Positions 1 through 15,200 of a stretch of DNA of 64,000 nt are shown one piece after another (within the stretch, counting starts at the first letter, position 1; each line of letters starts with the position of its first letter). The notes below the pieces were generated by a model. The model was given only the letters and a program-made list of their open reading frames with translations, had not been told where the DNA came from and searched no databases. A program made the position numbers and the translations under genes. Source of the DNA: Rostratula benghalensis (Eukaryota > Chordata > Aves > Charadriiformes > Rostratulidae); the NCBI GenBank assembly GCA_013399305.1, contig VXAI01000138.1, positions 1,212,545 through 1,276,544 of the forward strand, in the 5' to 3' direction.

Positions 1-21
1 GGAGACCCCCTCCATCCGTAC

Positions 22-200
22 CGGTGGACAGCAGCAGCTGTATCCTCCTTGCACACCCCTTTCACGGCCGCGTAGACCCGCAGGTGCTCCTGCACGGTGA
101 GCTCTGGCCAGAGCGGGTTCTCCTGGGGGCAGTACCCCAGGAAGGCAGGCGTGTGGTCCTGGAGGGGGGAGGCTGCTCCATCTCCCCTCTTCATCAGCAC
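22..200 (-). CDS. Paralog 2 coding exon 31 (NBD2 Q-loop), last in window
   Basis: Encodes [20 protein letters not shown] and [14 protein letters not shown]. 179 nt, ends in phase 2 with donor GTACGG. About seven further exons must lie left of the window. Confidence 0.92.
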
Positions 201-3200
201 CTGCATGACCAGGCAGAGGGCCTTGCTCTCATGTAGCCTTGCCCAGGGAATGGTGCAGAGGAAGACTATGGGCTTTCCTTGGAGTTTTAGGGGAGGAAAC
301 CCAGAGAACTAGGGGTTGGCTTTGCAGCCCTGGTTTCTAGATACAAATGTGGCCAATTAGGGTAGCTGCAACTGCCTGTCAAAGTTAGAAGTCGCTCAAA
401 ATTTTTTTTATTCATATATTATTAATTAGCATAATGCATTCAGTTAAAACCTCAATTTCTAATAATGCTTTGAAAAAATATTATAGCTTAGCCGTGGGGC
501 AAAGTTTTCACTTGTGCTTTTATCACGAGTTTATTCCTTTTCCCCGGATGCCTCCTACCTGCCCAGCAGTCGGTGTTGTCTCCCCAGTAATCATTTTGAT
601 AGCTGTGCTTTTCCCAGCTCCATTGGGCCCCAGAAGGCCTAATACTTCTCCTGGAATCAATACACACAATTTCTTAGCAGTACTCCCCATTCAACAAACC
701 TACCAGGCACAGTCCCAGAAAGGAAAAAAATAAAAAAAACAAAAGAGAGTGTGCTGCTATCAAAGCCCATATAAACAGTATAAATATGAGCTCTGAGAGC
801 CCACCATGTTTGAGCTCTGACTGATGCTGTGAGTCTGAGCGTTGCTCCAAGGTGTCTCAGAAGCCACTGCTGATGTGGATCCTGGAGAGAGGGGGCTACC
901 CCCTTGCTTTGGACAACAGAGAGTCAAAGGTAAACAACAGGATGTAGCCAGTCCCTGTTACCCATTAACACACAGACCCCAGATCAAACGTGCCTTAACC
1001 ACAGCACAAACAGATTTGACCTTTACATCTTTGCTCAGATAATGGAGAGCTTGCAGAGAATTAACTCTCTGGGTAGGACAGGGGCTGGGGACAAGGGGGG
1101 GCAGGTTGGGGAGAACAGTCCCAGTTCTCACCTTTTTTAACACAGAAGGAAACATTTCGCGTGGCCATTTTCTTCTTCTTCTTAAAAACAGAACCAGCTT
1201 GCTTTACTTTATATTCTTTGCACAGATTGCTGACAATAATGACTGATTTCTGAAAGTGAGGAGGAAGAAGAAAGATCAGGCTGTTCTATCGGGTAACATC
1301 AACCTTCAGTAATATTATTTCACTAAAAAGGCAGAAAACCTTCTACAGATCTTTGAATTTGTTTATAGTTCATTGAGCTTATGAGGAGCAACAGGGCACT
1401 TTGTTGTCAGCATTCTGTGTTGTCAGCATTCTGTCAGATTCCTCTAAAGCAGTTTCTTCTCTGTCCTGGTGGGACCCACACAGTACGTTGGGGAGTTTGA
1501 TTTTCCTGGTGAGAACAGCACAGGCAGAGCCCCCACCCACACTTACTGATACCTTCCTGGTTTGATTTTCACCAGTGGGCTTCTTACTGGTATAAAATCA
1601 AACAGAAAGGACAACCCTTAGTCATACCTCCTTGTGAGCTGGAGCTGCTATGGCATTTCTCACTGCTGTTCTTTCAGCTTTAACATCTTCATCTTCCTCT
1701 TCAAGCTCCTCAGGGTGCTGGTGGCTGCTTTCTCTTCTTGGGGAAATCCTACAAACCCACCAGGTTCATCTTAGCATTTTGTTCTTTACCCTTGTTCCCC
1801 ACCAATGTGGTTTAGATCGACCAAGACTGAATGTTCTTCTGGTTCAATATTTCTTGTGGGGTTTTTTTATAATTATTCTTTTTTTAAAAAAAATTGTAAC
1901 CTTTCTGTATTTCACAAAGGACCAAGCTGGTGGTTCTCCACTGTGTGGGGACACTAACAAGTTTAAGAGCTGTTCTATATTGTTATAGCACTGTAATATT
2001 TAAAGGGCTATTTTAGTAACGAAAATTCACCAGTATTAAAAAAAAATATATATAAAAATAGGGACACAAGGGCAATGGTATCTGATCAAAATGTTGTCTT
2101 CAAGGAAAAGCATTATGGTAGGAGTTTAGATCGTGCATCTGCCTGTGGTGCACGTGTGTTTATACGAACCTAAATACTGGGTCCTTTCTCAGAACTGCTC
2201 TTCCATATTTTATCTCCAAATATCGAAGAAGAAAAATGAAACCCACAGAATGGATATAAGGCTGAAAAAACAAAAAGAGGTTGCCACATTAACAGCCTTG
2301 CCTTTCATCCTGCTACGGCTGCAGCTGAAAGATGGTGGCAGTGTTATGAAGTATGTGGGGGAAAAACACAGTTTGTGGAAATAAAGTCCATTAATATCTA
2401 AACTCAGGGTGATCCTGAGGGCTGTGAACTCTACTGCCATTTACCAATACTGCAGCAAATACCAACGGCAGGAGAAAAGCACAATTCATAAAATGTCTGG
2501 GCAACATTAAGTTATCTGGGCTCATTTCCTTTCCCCTTCCCCATTTCAAAAGAGTGAGGTTATTTGTGCACAGTGGGATAATCTGTCATCCAGGCCCACC
2601 AAGATTCTCCTGCATGAAATGAGCTCAGAGTTCCTGCCTGCTTCCTCACGACTGAGGAGACACATTCCTAAAGACAAATAGTATTGGATGTTTTCTTACT
2701 GCAAAGACAGCTACTAGCATATCACTCTTTGGAGTTGCTTCAAATAGGTCAGAATCTTGTATAAAAATCTGTAAGAATAAAAAAACAAAACAAAACAAAG
2801 ACCTGTAATTTTGGAAGGGTTGAAGTAAACAACAAATACTTTGAAAATACATGAAAGCTTCTGATTTACCCAAAATATTCACCATACAGATGAATACATA
2901 CATCTGTTTGACTTTGGGGATTCTATACCAGCAAATGTCACAGTATGTATATCAGACTCTTCTTTTGGGGGTAATGGCCTATCAAGGGAAAACACATGGC
3001 CTGCTCTCCTTGGGGGTCCCAGCAGAGAAGGGGTGGAGGTGAGCGGGACAGGACAGAGAATTCTCTTCTATTTGTACTTCACTCCAAAGTGACCTGTGGC
3101 TCATAAATGATCTTGTACATAGCTGGAGGGTTTTGTTAAACTCTTAGCTAACTTTCCAAGACCACCCTCAGCTGACATGGAGCAAAGTGCTGTGTGAGAA

Positions 3201-6200
3201 TTCCTAATTCTCACTCTATTTCCATGCAAAGTCACGTGTGTAAATTCAAATCTTCTTGTTTGATTGTTCAAGGCAAGTTGCTCGGCTCTGCACGGATAGA
3301 ATTAAAGGGTTTTACCTAATCTGCAGTCACAGCTCAGCTGCATGAGCAGTAGCCCCTAACCATAGTGAACAGCTGGAAAAATTAGATCTGATCTGAAACC
3401 ATCACCTAAGGATGCACTCTGGCCATTTGAAAAATCCCACCCGCAAGGGGAAACTAATGAGCCTTCCCCAAATGCAGCGTGCGGTTACCACCAGAACCTG
3501 GTGACAAGGAGACACAATTGTGCTCTGTGGTGGGGTGTCTCTCCTCCCCCAGTGCCACCACTCACCTGCTGGGAGTGGAAGGTAACACCCATCAGTGGGT
3601 ACACGGGAATCAAGAGTGACAGAGTGGAGAGGGAGACTGTGTGGTCGATCAAGAAATCTATGACTCTGCTGATGATGAAAGAGACAAAGCACACCTAAAA
3701 ATAAAACAAGGGGGAAATTGTGTGGGTCTACCTTTTAAATTCCCTGTTGAATTTCTAAAAATGGACAAGAAATGTAAAGATGAGAAATGGTGAAGGTTCC
3801 AAAGGTTCCCTGCCATCTCTGCTGCTAGTTTGCATCAGCCAAGGAAATTTCTTCCCAGGCACAGGGCTGCTTCAGACAGAAGGACAAAGCATGGAACCCT
3901 GTCCTGTTCATCCCAAATAAGCAATCTCCTTCCAGGTCAGGCTCAGGCTATCTGTGTCCAGTCTGGTGGCTCACATGGCAACATCTTGCACCTCTTGGAT
4001 GTGAGGTGTTAAATAGAGCAATAAATAACTTTTTCTTCTCCATTCCTGAACCAGCTCAGGGTGAGTCCAAGTGTCACAGCAGGATTGTGGGAACAGAACC
4101 CGGTGACATTAATTTAATATAGAATTGGCTGCTATAAAACACATGCCCACATTTATGTTCTACATCTCTATGTGTTGTTGGGACCTCCTTAAGATCTCCA
4201 GATACATTTCTGTAAGCCCTAGAGCACAATGTCTAACCATATGCTTACCGCTATCAGGATAAAAGACCAAAAATCACAGTTCCATCCTTTGCGAAAGATG
4301 AAGGAGATCAAGTAGGTGAAGAGAACAATAGAAATTCCATAGCCAAAAGTTCCCGTGATCTACAGGGGGAAAAAAAAAGGCTTTCATTAGAGAAAATGGA
4401 GTGATCTAAACAACCAGAAATCTATATATAGCAACACAGGTCAGTTGAAATGGTCAGACATTAAGATGAGGGCATTCGGAAATTACCACAATTTTACTGC
4501 AAAGTGTAAAGGAGTATGTTAAGGCATGATTTATTGCTAGCCCTACACATGCTCAAAATATTACCCCAGTTCCTCCCTAGTGAGGCAGCAATCACCAGAA
4601 TGGGACGTACCAGCAAGAACAGGCTGCCAACGTTGCCAGGAATCTTGCTCTTCATGGCAAATAGAAGCCCAAACATGGAGAAAAGGAGGAGCCAGCACAG
4701 CGGGATGTCCACCAGTGCCTGCCCACACCAGTACGCCGAGGGAAAGAGCCCCGAGATCCGCAGCTGGGCACGAGCTCTCACCTGGGAAGGTGCAAGGCAA
4801 AGGGCTGTTTATTGTCAGTGCCTGGTTGGCCAACTGAACCCATGGGAATGGCTCCAGGAAATAAAAAGCTAACAAAAAGCAATGCTGGGGTGAAATTCCA
4901 CCTCTTTTTGTCTTTAGCGTTTTGTGCTGGCTGCAAAGCTGCTCATGACAATACAACAACAACATCCTCAAGCTGCTCATCATATTTAAACATCCTTGTG
5001 CCAAGGCAGTTGCAATCCCTTCTGCCCACCCCAACTCTGCCCCACTTCAAGGCATTTACCTTGTAATCCTGCATGTAGCCCATTGCAAAGTGAGGAGGAA
5101 ACCCAGGGAATAACAGCAGCATATAAACGAGGTAAAAAGAAACAAAATAATCCCAGAACCGTGAATTGTCTATCTGAAAAGAGAAGAACAAAGCATTTGT
5201 AGAAAACACATCTGGCGAGATGCCATAATTCATCTTACTGCATTTCTCATGAAATACAGGGCAGTATGAACACAAAGTAGGATTTGCAACCAAGTCTTGG
5301 TAGGAGGAAGGTTTTCCCCAAACCACAGCCCTGCAAACTGCTTGGCACTGGTGAGGAGAGACGGGTGGTGTGGGTCCCACTCCTTCTCTCCAGGTTTGTG
5401 GTGAGCTCTCTCTTCTGTCAATTGATGGCCCACAGCTTGAATAACGAGACATAGAGAATAAGGAACCTCCTGAAGAAACGCCCCCAGCCACCCTCTCCTT
5501 TCAGCAGCCCTCAAGACCCCGAAGGGAGTAACTAGCTTCAGTTTTCCTGAAGTTAAACACAATGGTTCCAGAGACATCACCGAGGAAGGTGGGTCTACAG
5601 GTACAGACAGCCCACACTTCTTCCCATTAGAATCTCTTGGCTGACTGAGACCTTAAGCAGATTTAAAAACTATTTTCTGACACCTGGCTGCCAAGTTCTG
5701 ACACTTACAGAGAAAAATGGGTGGTTCCAGATCCGAATGTGCCCGGTGGAATTGAGAGCTCTCAGCAGAGCGTTGCTGATGACATTTACAAGCACTGGGA
5801 AGCAGTTGACAACCTCCACATGGCATAGCACGGTAAACCTGTAGCTCTTCAAAGAGCAAGAAAACAAGATGAAAACTCTTGGGTTTTCTCATCTGCAGCC
5901 AAGAAGTAGGAAAAAAGAGCATGCCAGGAGAATCCAGGCCTGAAATAATTAATTTTGCCTGTGCTTGGTTTGCTAAAACCCAAATGACTAGGTATTGGAA
6001 GTCTGCATAGCTGTGCTACAAAAATGCAAAGTTTGAGGTGGAGGATGAGGGAGATAAGGTCTCATCTAGCGTGTTGTTCACTTTGTATCCGGGGGCATTA
6101 CTCAACAGGACCATTCCAGAGCTAGAGCTGATGGAGGCATTTTGCTTAATTATTCAATTATTGGGAAGAAAATAAAACTCCTCACCTGGTCTTTGCAAGA

Positions 6201-9200
6201 CACTTTTATTGCCCCATTGTGCTTTAGCTCCTCTGTGATGTTTTCCTCGCTTGTGATTTCCACTGTGATATCTTGGCTCTCAAGCCTGTGGATAAAGTCC
6301 TCAATGCCTGCTCCTGGTGTGAAAGCCAAAAGCAGAGGAATCATAATACTCAACAACAAGAGAGTTTTTGATGGCTTGCTCTTTTTAAAAAATTCCATGA
6401 CCACCAAACAAAACCAGCCTGTCTAATAACCATGGAGGTCAGATGGCACGTGAGTGAAGGCTCATTGCACATTCAGTTTGGTGAAGTTCATGGATTTCAG
6501 TCTCATGGACTGAATCTCACATTGTCATTTTTTGTTCTGCCTTTGCTCAGTTGCTACAAAACGTATTTTCCTCACTGATGCACCGATGAAGCCAACAGTA
6601 TCAGACTTTGGAAAAAATAATGTAGAATAACCTGCCCTCGTAGGAGGGTTGAAGGAAAAATTCTGGAAGTAGACTGCCAGTTTGACTCAGTGTTACTGAA
6701 CCTTTTCTGGGGTATGGAACCTGGTTTGAGGATCCCACACTCTGAAAAGGCAGAAATTGTTTGGATGGAGATCTGGATTTGGGGCAAGGAAAGAACTGGG
6801 TCCCTTCTAATCCCATCTGCTATGATATCCCTTTTCACATCACTGTATCAGATCTCAGTAGCTGCTGAAGCCAAAGCAGGCTTCATTCATAACTCCTTAA
6901 AAATAACAGTTTCCATGCTTTTCTGTCACTAAAACCTTCACGACCCCTTGGATGCCCTCCATCCTACATCCGTCTGCTCTTCCCACTCATTTTCCTTTGC
7001 AACAGCAAGAAGCCCCAGTACAGGAAAGGCAGAGGAGAGGCTCCTTCCCCTCACCCGTGGTGTTGTGGACCAGGAGCCTGGTTGTCCCCGAGCGAGCGCT
7101 CTTCCCCAGGGGTAAGAAGTACCCCGCAGACGAGAGCTCCCAAACGCTCACACTCTGCCAGGCAGCCACCAGGGACAGTTGCAAAACCAGAGGAAGCAGG
7201 AAAACCACATAGAGCAGCAAACTACATTAAGAAAGAGACAAAGAAACACTCTGAAAACAGATACTCAGCAGAAGGCATTTGTGCATTGGGAATGGCATAT
7301 TGCATTCAGGTTGCCCAGTGCTTTTCCCTTTAATTTTTTTTTTGAAATTTCACTTTCAGAAGTCTCAAATCTTGCTCATTCACAAATTTAGCAGGGAGAG
7401 GACCTCATATGTGGAAAGCTCAACTTTTTAGGGCCATGACATGCCTTTCAGACTTCCTTAGGATATAAGTTTTTCATAAATCAGCATCTCCCTTTGGTCT
7501 CTCGCGCCGCTCCAGGAAGTGCCAGCGTCCCAGACTGAGGAGCAAGGGGGTCAAATGAGTTCAGACCCTGGCAACAGGGGAGGTGCTTAAAAAAATTAAG
7601 AGGAAGTCTGAAAGTAGTATTTTTCCCTCCTCTCTCCATACACACTAGTTTATTTTAAAACTCATCTTCCATCTGATATAAAAGTATTTCTAAATTATTC
7701 TTTCCTTCAGGAAGAAAATGGGTTGCCCTTGCATAAATCACTTGATACAGAAATGAAAACGCACAAAAGGGAGATTTTATATTGCTGGCACAGGAAAGGA
7801 AAAAGCTTTCCTCTCCTCCAAGTGCAGATTACCAAGATATCCATAGCCAAGACCTGACACCAATTAACCCTAAGGTGGAGTGTGACAGTTTCCCCCCTGC
7901 TGTGACTGTGCCCAGTTCCAGATCTGCGAGAGAGAGAATCCCTTTGGGACTTACATTGACCGCAGGTTCTTCACCGAACTCTTAAGCTTTAAGAAGTGCA
8001 CCCATGCCATGGCAGAGACCTGCTGCTTCCAGAGAGCCAAGCCACCAACTGCCTCCTTCCCAGTGTCCGTGAGCAGGAGGGATCCTGGCTCCATCTCCTC
8101 GGGGCATCGTGGTCCTGCTTCTGCACACTCCTCCCCAAGGACATGCTCATCTGCAGAGGGTTTTCCACATTTACATCTGAGACCATCTTCTCCATTCAAT
8201 GTGTGACAAATTAAGAGCCACCCCATAATTAGCTATTGGAGGCATGCCTAAGGGTTACTGAAAATTAGCTGTTCTCTTTGGCTACAGATTGTACACATGC
8301 AGCCCTTGTACCTTCTTGATTGACTGTGGCTTCTTCCTCCAGCCTCAGGAAGACATCCTCCAGGATTGTCATGCTTACTCCGTAATTGATAATTCCCTGG
8401 TCAGAGCAGCTGTCGAGGCCACTGAACAGATCTGCAGGACAGAGATAATACAAGTGCCTTCAAGGTTTCAAACGTTAGCATAGATCTCCAGACTGGACTT
8501 CAGCTGAGCCAACCTGTCTGGAGCATCTCCAGTCCCAGGGAAAATGTTAAAGCAGCAAGCTGCCAGGATGCAAAAGGTCTGGAGGAATATCAAACTGCCA
8601 GATCCCTAGGCTCATTGAAGATGTTTTTCTCTTTAGCACCCACATTTGAGGCAGCAGGGCTGTGGGGTGGTCAGACTGAGTGTGGTGGCCACAGTGCAGG
8701 AGGCTCTTCCTGGGGGCAGCGCAGGCACGGAGCGATACCGGCTGTCCGGAGCTTTCTGGTGTCACTAACTTCTCTTTTAACAGAATGGAAAATAAACTGC
8801 TGGTAACTCCAGTAGCTCAGTTGTAGCCTGCTAGGTTTTTCATGACGAGAAAAACATTTGTTGTACATTTTGATCTTAAACATATGGATGCTAAACTTTT
8901 TTTTTGGGGGGAAAAGGCCAAAATACAACTGTTCTAAAGTCCTTATGTGACTCCTGTAGAAAATCTCCCTCTTCATTTTATTTTCCCCACATTTACGATA
9001 TTTTTTTTCTATATGGACAATTCTAAATTACTTTAATATGCATTACCTGGGAATTTATTCACGTTTTCTAATGGCAGTTTGTATCTCAGCTCATATTGAC
9101 TGTGTCCTGAGAAAATGACATTGGGGATGTACCACTTAACCAGAGATGTCACGTTCTCTACGTCACAAGACTCACTGACATGGATCCTGTTCAGTTGAAA

Positions 9201-9221
9201 AAAAACCAAACAGATGCTTAG

Positions 9222-9255
<34 letters not shown>

Positions 9256-12200
9256 CCCAGACAAACCCCACCACCACTGTATTTGCTAGGAAGCAGGAGA
9301 AGAAAACTCCAGCATATTTCATCCATTCCTTGCTTCTGTTAATCAAACCGAACGATAATTCAGTGGATTGTCTTGTTTTGATGGCACCTGCTCTACTGTT
9401 TCCCCCTCACAGTCATTCTGGTGGCTCCCTGTTCAGGCGTGTTTCCCAGAGACAGTGATTTCTGGGGCTGCAGCAGATACCTTAAATGATAGCCAATCCC
9501 CCATTTCTTCTTCAAAAACAGAGAAGAACCGACACACTTCAGCCTCCCCTGTGAGATAAACGCCTTGCGGTCTGAAGGAAGAAAGAAAAAGCCAAAGGAA
9601 TTTGAACTGTTGAGCATCAGTTCAGAACATCCTTTGCAATGGAACTTCTCATGGTCACTTTGCTCCTGTGCTCACCTGCGAGGATGTCAGCCTCATCCAT
9701 GAACTGGGTGCTGAAGAGGATCACCCGGCCAGCTCGGTGCTCCTTGAGGAGGCTCCACACCTGGTGCCTGGAAAGAGGATCCAGCCCAGCCGTTGGCTCA
9801 TCCAGGAACAGAAACTGCAGAAAGGATGGGAGCAGATGTTATTTGTTACTGGAGGAATTGCCTGTCGTTTGGGTTTGGTGTTCTCCCAAAAGCATCGGGT
9901 CCTGAAAGCAAGAGACCCAGGGCTCCTTTTCCACAAGGGGAACGGTTCTGGGAGGGGTGCAGAGGGCAGGGAACTCTCTGTCGGCTTTAAAGCTGGACTA
10001 TCAAGATGAGTTATGAATTTAACAAAATGAAATCGGTTTATTTATTAATTGTAATAACTGCAAGTGCTTTCAAGAGATCTGAAATCATGGGAGAACCTGT
10101 AGCCCAGTACAAGTGGAAGGTTTTTGTTACGTTGGACCTGAATATTCCCTGTACTGCAGAGCCGAGCCTGCTGCTGTACCTGGGGGGTTCCAAGCATGGC
10201 TATTCCAATGGATAACTTCCGTTTTTGCCCACCACTCAGTTTCTCGGCTTGAGTGTCTTGAATGCCACTGATGTCCAGCAGTTCCAAGATATTTTGCACC
10301 TAGAACAACACAAGGATGTCCATTCCCAGCACCACCATCCTTTGTTACCCGTGAAGGCTGGGACTGAAGGCACAGTTTCTAAGAGCGTGTCTACCTCCTG
10401 CCCACACCAACCCACCCGTGGAAGGAGCAGCCACTGCAGGGACTGCTGCGTTCCCTCAGCTGCTTGAGTTGAGCAGAGGAATTGCTGCAGTTGCACCAAG
10501 CCCACAGGCTTGCCTCCTAACCTGGTCAGAGCTGGACAACAGCTTCAGTTTTCAGAAGACTGGTCTAGTGGGAGGTGTCCCTGCCCATGGCAGGGGATTT
10601 GGAAAAAGCTGATCCTTAAGGTCCCTTCCTTTCCAACCCAAACCATTCTATGATTCTATGAAGACAGCCAGGTGGATCCTTGGAGCTTCCAAGGGCAAAA
10701 TGAGCCCTTACTGATTGGTGGGGTTTTCCTCCAGCCCCGAGTTGCTGCACGGTGATGTGTTACAGGGGGACACCCACTTACCTCTTGCTCCACATCTTTG
10801 GACTTGATGCCCTTGATTTCTGCAAAAGTTTTCAAGTTTTCTTTCACTGTTAAGACTTCAAACTGGATGTTGAACTGTGGGCAGATGCCAATCATCTCTC
10901 TGATCTCTTCTCTGTCTCCTGTTTCAGAGAGCTTGTAGTTGTAGATGGTTGCAGAGCCTGTTTACAGGAATAAATGTGATGAAGTGGAACAAACTGGTCT
11001 TTACAGCTTTTGAATCAAGCCCACCCCATCCCATCATTTGCCATCTTACCTTCAGAAGGCAAAGTGAGTCCACTGAGCACGTTTAACAGCGTTGTCTTTC
11101 CAGCCCCACTGTGGCCGAGTAAGGCGGTGATCTGACCCTCATAAATATTTAAAGACAAACCTGGAATGAAAGCAACATTAAGTTTGGGAAGAAATTAGGT
11201 TTGGCTTGCCTCTGTTCATTGTTGAAGGCAAGGCAAGTCAAAAAGTAGAAGAACTGAGCAGTAACACTCAGACATGCACTAAGCAAATTGCAGTGAAGTT
11301 CTGCCAAGCGAGAACTAAAGGCATAAGAAGCTGTTCTGTATTTAGGAGAAAAGGCAGAAATACAACAGTAGGAAAAAATCTTCTCTTAGCTCTTACGAAA
11401 AATAGAAAATCAGTAAAGACTGATCAAAATATTGATCAGTTGCAGCAATTATTATTTTACATAAATTTTCAGGCAACACAAGTGTTGTCCTGTTTCTTTG
11501 ACCCACTGGTGACATGTCTGCACAACTGCTTTTCCTCGTCTTTAACAGGAATCAGTATCACAACTTTCATACCTCGCAAAGCTTCTGTCTTCTTGTCTTT
11601 CTTTCTATATGTTTTTTTAACATTGTGGAGTCTAAAAGGAAGGCAAGGAGGGTATTATTTCAGGATTCCTGTAAATACATTTCCCTGATGCCTTTTTTAA
11701 AAATTCTTATGAGTCTCAGTATAAGATGACAGGAGTGGCAGGAAAAGTAAGCGGTGCTGGGAAGTGACCCTGGGACTCAGCAGGGTTTGGTACACGCTGT
11801 ACACAGGGTGAAAGTCCCTGCCTGGTACACAGTACCAGCACCAAGCACTGCAAAGGCAAGCTCAAGGCCCTTGCAACAGACAGCTGGTTTACAACGGGCT
11901 GCTCTCTGCCTTCTCCTTGTTGTTCTTAATGGACATTTAACAAAGCCCACAGCAAAAAAACCTGTTTGCTTGTGGTTTTGTTTAAAATCTGAATTTATCC
12001 AAATTTCACCAGCCTGATTTATCCATTTGTCTCATCTGCCTCTCATCTCTAATTTTCCTCTGTGAAACAAAGTATTTACAAAAGCCTCATGGACACAAAA
12101 GCTGCCTGGATAAGTCAAAGCAAAGCTGATGGTGGAAGCGGTGGTCTGTGGGAGCCTTAAACCCAAGCTACCCCACTCAAAAAGTATAAATAGCAATTCC

Positions 12201-15200
12201 TTCTCTCTTAACCTGATGGCCTCCTTCCCCAGGAATTCGTGGGGCACAGGCTCTATGTCATCCCCAAGGAGCTCCTCGGGGCTCGCTGCAGTTCTGGGCA
12301 TCTCCCTGGTGGAGCCTCTCCTGCTCCGCACCCAGTACGAGGGCTTCAGGCAGAAGGAGGGGGGATCTGGGATTCCGTATTTGCCTGACAGGAAAGCAAA
12401 GAAGATGAGCTGTCATTAACCAAAGTCACAGCCAAGTCATCATCCCAGAGTAAACATTTAGGAGGTTCTGATAAGTACTTGGCTGCTTCAAAACCGGGAC
12501 TTTGTTCAAAAAAGAGATTTGGAGCTGGCGTGGATGAGGCAAGAAGGTTGGCTTCGGGGTTATATCTAATGAATTCTATATTTTACTTAAAGAATTAAAA
12601 TATTGTCCCACACATTATTGCACTATTTTATCATAAACAGTTCAGCAGCAGTATAATTTAAAAAAAAAGCAAAAACCACCAACCCACTAAATACTTCATT
12701 GTATTTGATTTGGGAATTACCAGTGTGTGCCTGGGGTAGAAAAGTGACTCATTTTTTCAGTCCAAAACCCTATTTTGGTTGACTCAGAGGATGGAACAGC
12801 CCACCATTTACTCTGAGGAGCTCAGATCATATAAATGAAAAGTACAAAAAAGGGGAAGGTCTGACCATAAGCACAAGTGGCACCTACCTGGCAGGACTTT
12901 GTCGAAATACATGGCTAGCAGCAAGTAGAAGACTGAGTCAAAGACCAGCATAAGGTAAGTTGAAAATAAGAAGTATGATTCCTCCATCAGGTTAGAAAAA
13001 GAGAAACCTATTCCATATTTTTCTAAATGGAAAACCTGAAATAAGGGACAAAGAAGAAGAATTTTCCTTTTGGAAAACTGGGCACATGCTGTCACACCAC
13101 GGATGTAATTGACTGTTTTGACTCAGAAATCATCTGCAGTACTGACCAATTTTTCTTACTTTCTTTTGAGAGAGGAGGGAAAATATATTTATTCCACACA
13201 AAGATCTTATGCTTTCATTCAGAATTTTCCAGAACAACCCAGAAGCAGAAGAAAAGATCAGATTTTTAATAGAAAATCATTCAAGAAACCTGATATTTGC
13301 ACCCTTGACATGACAAAATTATGACAAAGGCGGTGTAATTTTACGTAGTGGTTGATTTAACTCCATGATAAATCAGCAGTAAACTAAAAAAAAAGCTTCT
13401 TTTTCTGCTTGTGCAGAAATCTCTCACAGCCAGATTTTTTTATACATCAGGAAATCAAATATTAAATAAGTGGAGCTAGGAAGCATTGCTCAGAGCCATG
13501 GAGATATGATTGATGAAAAAGTGGGGAACTGCACAGAGTTATCCAAAGCAGGGACGGAGGAAGGAGAGAAGGAGCATCCCAGTGCAAATGTCCCACGTGT
13601 CCCCCCTCAGCAGGGCCTGGCCCCCAGCCCCACTGCAGCAGGGTCTGGGGACATCCCAGCAGAACTGAGCTCATTGCTCCCTCAGTATTTCAGGGGTGAT
13701 TTTTAGGAGCATAAAATGGACAGAAGTTCAGGTTCAGCTGCAGAGAGGATGCCCCATACCTTTGCAATGCCAACATTAAATGCAAAAGGACAGAAGAGGC
13801 TGAGAAACCACTTCAGTGGTTCTGGGAGATTTTCTATCAGCACCGCGAGGCTCAGGCATCCGAAGAGAAATGTGAGGAGAAACCCCATGGAGCCAGCAAG
13901 TTTGGAGGTCCGCAAGAGGGAGCAGAGCAGGAAAACCAGGTGGATCTATAAGAACAGAAGTTTTCTTCAATCACTGAAGTAAATAAATGCCCTTAATAGT
14001 AGTACTTCCATTTGCAAGACAAACACATCAGGTGAGCTGGGTCTGTGGGGTAAAACAGACTGACGTCCTAAGTGGGTTGACCTGAGTCTCAAATCACCTC
14101 TTTTGTAGCAAATCTGCTGCCTGTCAGATTTTCAGGCTGCAACTCAAATCACTGCTGCTGAGTCTGAGAATCCACTCAGCTGTTTCAGTTAGTTTGGCCA
14201 TGCACAGGACAGAGCCCCGAGCACTGGGAAGATGACTCCGGGGTAATGTTTAGGCTCATCAACACACTAATAAACCAAGTGGTGAGAAAATTTGGCTTTA
14301 AAACCTGACTTACACATGCTAGGCCGTATAGGAAAAACAGCAGTAGGACCGCAGGGAAGCTGCTGAGATAGAAAGCATCCTGCACCATGAGAGCTGTCAG
14401 CAGGCAGGAGAGGACCATCACGTAAACAGCATACAGCAGACTCCATGAGAGCCTGAGGGTGGAAAGGTGGCATTACATTTTGGATACTCAAGAACTGTTG
14501 TTACAACTTCATCAGCATGGCAGAACCATCTAAAATGGGAATATTACTTACTCTCCAGAGTCAGCTCACTCATAGTCTGTGAAGAACAGACAGCAGGCCC
14601 CACCTCAGGAGGAAATACCCAAGGAAGAATATGCTGTTGCCATGCTCAACCCTCCTGGTTTGTCCTCAGAGTACTGGAGAAAACTTGCAAAGTCTTTTAA
14701 CTTATTAACTCTTTGCTCAAATACCCAGGAGTGTACTGATTTTTGGGAAACTGATACTTGAGTTGAAGAGGAACTCACCAAAACGCAATATCCCGCAGCC
14801 CCATCGTCTTCATCAATACTTTGAGCTTCTTCTTTTCTCTGACAACGTTCATCGATAGGAAATACATGAATGGAGAAAAACACATCACAACAGTAATCAT
14901 GAAGTAACTGTACTCGAGTGTGATCGCGGCGATGACACTGCGGGACTTCATCCGGACACCAGCAATTGACTTCATTTCTTCCCAAACAGAATGATTTGTC
15001 ACCACCTAAAGGAATTCAAAGTCAACATCTCAGTACTCAGACATTTTCTACAGCGGGATGTATTTGTATAAGGAACCTTCTGACTCACCATCCCTAGATT
15101 TATTTTTTAATGCAGCTTTATAGAAAACATCAACAAGCAATGCAATAAAGACTCATTTATGTGTCAGGCCCTCAACCAGACTCCCCCCCCCATGACTATT

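Noticed and set aside
4561..5491. Large minus-strand open frames of 157 and 182 codons
   Set aside because: They run through real exons 22 and 23 of paralog 2 into introns or in the wrong frame; only the exon parts resemble ABCA proteins.
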